Source of the DNA: Trinickia dinghuensis | GTDB taxonomy: Bacteria; Pseudomonadota; Gammaproteobacteria; Burkholderiales; Burkholderiaceae | DNA length: 64,000 bases | Assembly: GCF_003367175.1 (NCBI RefSeq) | Contig: NZ_QRGA01000004.1 | Span: forward strand, 185,935-249,934 | Direction of reading: 5' to 3' | Part shown: positions 60,589 to 64,000 of the stretch, piece by piece | Layout of the letters: every line of letters starts with the position of its first letter | How positions within the stretch are numbered: position 1 is the stretch's first letter | The notes under the pieces: generated by a model | Database searches by the model: none | What the model saw: only the letters and a program-made list of their open reading frames with translations | What the model was told of the DNA's origin: nothing | Program-made: the position numbers and the translations under genes

Positions 60589-61869
60589 TTAGCGCCTCCG
60601 GGCCTGCCGGATGCGCACCGGCTTCGCGATGCACGAGACGAATATGCCCAGCCAGATCGCACGTGGGATGACGACGGCTTGGCCACCGTCGAACGACAGC
60701 GAGATACCGAGGACGATCGCCAAACCGAGGATCGCGATCGTTCCGTCATGGGCTCGGCACTTTAGAAGCGACAGGGCCAGCCAAGCAAGCAGCGGCACCG
60801 TCACGACAAGACCATAGTGATACGCGAGATAGAACAGCAGCGAATCGATCGTCGTGACGTCGAAATTGAGCTTATTGAAAAAGGGATCGATGTTGTCGAA
60901 CGCCGATCGATAGCCGAGGCCGTGCGGCAGCGCTAATTTCCAGGGCTGTTCGACCATGAACTGGAAATAGGCCATGCGTACCACGTCGGACTGCTGCATT
61001 TGATTGTCGCCTTGTCCCAAAGCGGACATGAGATTCTCGGTCTTGCCGACACTTTGAATGTATCGAGATTGGTCGTCCATGAAGAACGACTCGATCTTTG
61101 CCGCGTAGGAATGCAGGGCGAATACGCCGACGACGGCCATCGCGATCAGGACAGCGGCCGTCCGTACACGCGCCGCGGCGTCGAAGCGCGCGAACATGAA
61201 GCCCACGAGGATCAATGCGCCGGCGCCTGCTCCTATCCAGTATTGGCGATAGAAGCTCACCGCCGCGAGAAAGATCAGCATGCCGAGCGCAACGAGCGCC
61301 GGCACGACCCGACGGATCCGGCACGCCAACACGATGGCAACGATGAGGCAGACGTACGGCGAAGTGAATTTCGTCTCCAGATCGTTCGACGCCAATTGGA
61401 AATACCACGACAGGATTGCGAGCGCGCCCGTGGCGATCCCGAACCGAATCAGCGGCCGCGGATCGCGGTCTCTGAATTCCCAGCCCACCAGAAAAGCCAA
61501 AGCGACCATCAGATTCGCGCGATAGTCTCCGTACGCATAGCCCACGTCCTGGCCGACCAGTGCGCCCACGACGAAGAGCGTCGTAATGAATAGGAACAAC
61601 GCGAGCGCATGGCCTCGCCTGTATCTGACGGTCCGATACGCGGCGCGAGCGAGGGGATCGCGCGCGAGCAGACCGAATCCGATCGATAAGGCCAGCGGCG
61701 CCTCGAACAGATAACTGCCGCCGAACGTGAACGTCTTTATCGCAAATGTGGATGCGAGCAGATAGGCGTATAGCATCGGCGGAATCCATTTCACGACGTT
61801 CGAAACCGCCCGGTTCAAGATCTGCTCGGGATGGCCGGGGTGCCGCTGAGAGGCGAGACGAATATCCAT
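60589..61869 (-). CDS. O-antigen ligase/polymerase-like membrane protein (Wzy/WaaL type)
   Basis: 426 aa with about ten to twelve hydrophobic segments (YLLASTFAIKTF; ALALFLFITTLFVVGALVG; VALGMLIFLAAVSFY). A large periplasmic loop at about residues 255-335 (SRYIQSVGKTENLMSALGQG ... GLGYRSAFDNI) is typical of the Wzy_C/WaaL group. Likely joins glycan repeat units or ligates them to a carrier. Second in the minus-strand series after a hydrolase fragment 2 bp upstream. Confidence 0.8.
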   Translation of the reverse strand: MDIRLASQRHPGHPEQILNRAVSNVVKWIPPMLYAYLLASTFAIKTFTFGGSYLFEAPLALSIGFGLLARDPLARAAYRTVRYRRGHALALFLFITTLFVVGALVGQDVGYAYGDYRANLMVALAFLVGWEFRDRDPRPLIRFGIATGALAILSWYFQLASNDLETKFTSPYVCLIVAIVLACRIRRVVPALVALGMLIFLAAVSFYRQYWIGAGAGALILVGFMFARFDAAARVRTAAVLIAMAVVGVFALHSYAAKIESFFMDDQSRYIQSVGKTENLMSALGQGDNQMQQSDVVRMAYFQFMVEQPWKLALPHGLGYRSAFDNIDPFFNKLNFDVTTIDSLLFYLAYHYGLVVTVPLLAWLALSLLKCRAHDGTIAILGLAIVLGISLSFDGGQAVVIPRAIWLGIFVSCIAKPVRIRQARRR

Positions 61870-61871
61870 GC

Positions 61872-62128
61872 TTACTGTCCGGTGTAGCCGACGGGCACGG
61901 TCACATTGGACGCGATCACGTTGGCGTTGGACGAAATCACGTAGATGGGCGATTCCGTCAGAGTGAGGGTAACCACGCCGTCGATGTATGGCACGGCGGT
62001 GGGGTTGCCCATGAGGTCGAACACGGTCACGGTGCCGTCGGCGCTTGGCGTATCGGCCCAGACCGGACCGTGGCCATGGCCGCCGCGAACCGGGTGCGGC
62101 GCCGAACGGAGAACGGCGAGCGTCCGAC
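61872..62128 (-). pseudogene. 3' fragment of a glycoside hydrolase (C-terminal beta domain)
   Basis: From about 62069 it reads GPVWADTPSADGTVTVFDLM, then GNPTAVPYIDGVVTLTLTES and PIYVISSNANVIASNVTVPVGYTGQ to the stop. This looks like the last beta-sandwich domain of the glycoside hydrolases often coded in exopolysaccharide clusters. No catalytic domain or start precedes it; upstream the frame runs into the 3' end of the ATP-grasp gene. Reading from memory of the family; not verified. Confidence 0.5.
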
Positions 62129-63013
62129 TCAAGCGCTGGTGTATCGGGCGTCCCTCAAAATGCGCCCCCATTCGAAGTCGAAGTGATCCGGGGTGTACGG
62201 CATCGTCCCGCCGCCGGGCGTAAACGTCAGTTCTCCGAAATAGATTTCGTTATCGGGGGCGTAGAGGTCCACCCGGACGTAACCAAGGCCATCGGCCAGT
62301 CGCATGGCGATCGCGGTCAGTTCGTCCCAATTCGACGGCCGCGGCACTGCGCGCTCGCTGCGCTGATAGCTGCCCCATGCCAGCCCGAGCCGATTCCATT
62401 GAGCGTCGTAGACATCGGCACGCGCAGTGCCGAACCGATCCGAAATGATGCCGGTGTAGATCACCGGTCCGTTCGGACCATGACCGAACACGTGCATTTT
62501 GAAGTCGGACGGAACGATTCCCGAATGATCGAGCAGCAATTTTTCGAAGAAAATGCGAGGCTCGATGCCGCGGTAGTGCCGCTCGCGTGAGACGCGGTAG
62601 TAGTCGATTTCGAGCCACTTCTCGGCCATGTGACGTAGTTCGTGGAACGAACGCTTCGATTTATCCCAGACGACCTCGACGAATCCCGATCCGTGGTTCG
62701 CCTTCATGACGAACGACGGCGGGAGCCGGTCGAAGATCTCCTTCGTGAAGACATCGGGGGCGGCAAGCAGCGGGATCAAATGCGGCTCTCCGATCCGATC
62801 GCGCACATAGTCGCGCACACTCAGTTTGTCGGTCAGATCTCGCCAGCGCGGATCGGGACGCAGGCACCGGCTCAATATCATTTCATTGAATGCGATCGGA
62901 TTTCGAAAGCGCGGGAACCGGCCGATTCTTCGACGATGCGAAAGCGCCAAATAGAGCTTGTCCGGAAGCATCGACGCGCCGGATTTTAGCGACTGCTTTA
63001 CGAGATCTCGCAT
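62129..63013 (-). CDS. TupA-like ATP-grasp protein
   Basis: 294 aa from the ATG at 63013 with GGAGGAA upstream. FRNPIAFNEMILSRCLRPDPRWRDLTDKLSVRDYVRDRIGE is the family opening, FVMKANHGSGFVEVVWD the ATP-binding part, and DFKMHVFGHGPNGPVI and YVRVDLYAPDNEIYFGELTFTPGGG the metal and nucleotide site. These enzymes, found in polysaccharide loci, are thought to attach an amino acid or similar acid to a sugar through an acyl-phosphate. Confidence 0.88.
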   Translation of the reverse strand: MRDLVKQSLKSGASMLPDKLYLALSHRRRIGRFPRFRNPIAFNEMILSRCLRPDPRWRDLTDKLSVRDYVRDRIGEPHLIPLLAAPDVFTKEIFDRLPPSFVMKANHGSGFVEVVWDKSKRSFHELRHMAEKWLEIDYYRVSRERHYRGIEPRIFFEKLLLDHSGIVPSDFKMHVFGHGPNGPVIYTGIISDRFGTARADVYDAQWNRLGLAWGSYQRSERAVPRPSNWDELTAIAMRLADGLGYVRVDLYAPDNEIYFGELTFTPGGGTMPYTPDHFDFEWGRILRDARYTSA

Positions 63014-63077
63014 GTTGTTCCTCCGACGAATCGGCAGTCGAACGAGCGCGGCGATACGGCAACGGCTACTGAGATCT

Positions 63078-64000
63078 TCACGCGCGAACCACTCGTTGTG
63101 CAATAGAAAGATATTGGTCTGCTGTATCGGCAAGCGTGAGGCCGGTGAGGTTGCGGGCGGTCCTGGGTTGCCGCAGCGCAGCGATCAGTGCATTCGCATA
63201 AGCGTGCGTGTCGTTCGTATCGACCAGCTGCACGCAGGGCAGATTCCTTGCGAACGCAAATGGGACGATGGTGCTTGCGACGACGGGAATGCCCGAAGCC
63301 AGCGCTTCCAGAAACGCGATGCTGTGCCCTTCGGAGCGCGACGGCATCGCATACACCTGCGACTCGGCGAGCAGCACGGGAACGTCGGAACGCGGGCCTT
63401 CGACGCTCACGCGATCGGCGATTCCGAGTTCTGCCGCGAGATCGACGACGCCGGCATGGTAGGCTCGGTCTTCGACCACCCCGCATAGCACCAGCCGTGC
63501 ATCCGGTAGGCATTCGACCACTTCCTTGAATGCCCGAAGCGTCTGCATTTGATCCTTGACGGCCGTGTATCGGCCGATCTGCGCGATTCTCGGCAAGCGG
63601 CGCACGTCGTTCCCATCGTCCTTGCCGGTAAAGCGCGCGGTATCGACACCGTTCGGAATGACGGTCAAGAGCGGATGCGTTCCGATCGCCGCGTGGTAAT
63701 TCTCGACGTTCGCCGGCGAAACACCGATTACCGCGCTCGCACGCCGAGACAAGAGACGCTCGACCCATCGAAACAGCGCGCGCGCGAAATCGTTGGTGGC
63801 GGAATGCATGACGTAGACGATGGGCACGGCGATCGGCAGTGCTCGAACGTAGAACGCCGGTATGGTCGCGTGCGCGAAGATCACGTCCGGCTTGAAGTGC
63901 CGAATCACGTGTTGCAAACGCCACAGCTTGCCGATCAAGCTTTGCGCTCGATCCGGAAACCGGCAGGGCACGTCCTTGCGCTCCAACTCTTCCCGCAACG
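63078..64000 (-). CDS. GT4-type glycosyltransferase (N-terminus outside window)
   Basis: At least 307 residues. Visible: IRHFKPDVIFAHATIPAFYV and IVYVMHSATNDFARALFRWVE in the acceptor half, VIPNGVDTARF, IAQIGRYTAVKDQMQTLRAFKEVVE and the donor motif MPSRSEGHSIAFLEALASGIPVVAS. The ATG at 63998 is probably internal, because the usual first Rossmann motif is missing. Most upstream gene of the minus-strand set in the window. Confidence 0.88.
   Translation of the reverse strand, partial: LREELERKDVPCRFPDRAQSLIGKLWRLQHVIRHFKPDVIFAHATIPAFYVRALPIAVPIVYVMHSATNDFARALFRWVERLLSRRASAVIGVSPANVENYHAAIGTHPLLTVIPNGVDTARFTGKDDGNDVRRLPRIAQIGRYTAVKDQMQTLRAFKEVVECLPDARLVLCGVVEDRAYHAGVVDLAAELGIADRVSVEGPRSDVPVLLAESQVYAMPSRSEGHSIAFLEALASGIPVVASTIVPFAFARNLPCVQLVDTNDTHAYANALIAALRQPRTARNLTGLTLADTADQYLSIAQRVVRA

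Overview
The window is a chromosomal segment from a GC-rich betaproteobacterium. The gene order glnD-map / rpsB-tsf-pyrH-frr-uppS-cdsA-dxr-rseP-bamA-skp-lpxD-fabZ-lpxA-lpxB-rnhB-RNA methyltransferase / ppsR-ppsA, together with protein lengths such as Tsf 293 aa and PyrH 237 aa, points to the Burkholderiaceae (Burkholderia, Paraburkholderia or Trinickia-like). The species was not determined.

Layout. (1) 1-31.9 kb is core housekeeping: nitrogen sensing (glnD), Met aminopeptidase, S2 and EF-Ts, UMP kinase, ribosome recycling, undecaprenyl-PP and CDP-DAG synthesis, isoprenoid Dxr, RseP, outer-membrane assembly (bamA, skp), lipid A (lpxD-fabZ-lpxA-lpxB), rnhB, the PEP synthase pair ppsR/ppsA, NfeD-SPFH, smpB, ratA-rnfH, a DMT exporter, and the guaB-guaA purine genes. 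(2) 31.9-49.0 kb is accessory and mosaic, starting directly behind guaA. It holds an orphan HipB-like repressor whose hipA partner is reduced to 11 codons, an AbiE-type toxin-antitoxin pair, a decayed epoxide-hydrolase gene, a divergent oxidoreductase/HxlR pair, an LpxL-like acyltransferase, a cspA / 74-aa protein / rpsU paralogue cluster, a second hipB relic, a two-partner secretion system (1918-aa TpsA with nine near-identical 85-88 aa repeats, and its TpsB transporter) and a Fic enzyme gene whose 5' end is shifted out of frame by an 11-bp tandem repeat. Three related terminator-containing repeats lie behind guaA, behind tpsB and behind fic; they look like module boundaries. (3) 49.0-53.9 kb carries a DUF899 protein, a small lipoprotein, Kup, a BON-domain fragment and a cytochrome b561. 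(4) 53.8-64 kb is a polysaccharide locus: a membrane GT2, two tandem-duplicated 387-aa GT4 enzymes, two more glycosyltransferases, then on the minus strand a Wzy/ligase-like membrane protein, a glycoside-hydrolase 3' fragment, a TupA-like ATP-grasp protein and a GT4 that runs off the window.

How they work together. Regions rpsB to the RNA methyltransferase are a dense, mostly same-strand series with several 4-7 bp overlaps, coupling translation, membrane lipid, outer-membrane protein and lipid A supply. The accessory part is about defence or addiction modules, surface adhesion and signalling by protein modification. The last 10 kb builds and probably exports a surface or secreted glycan. No tRNA, rRNA, CRISPR array, intact insertion sequence or integrase was seen. 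Family assignments come from reading motifs and remembered family sequences, not from database searches.
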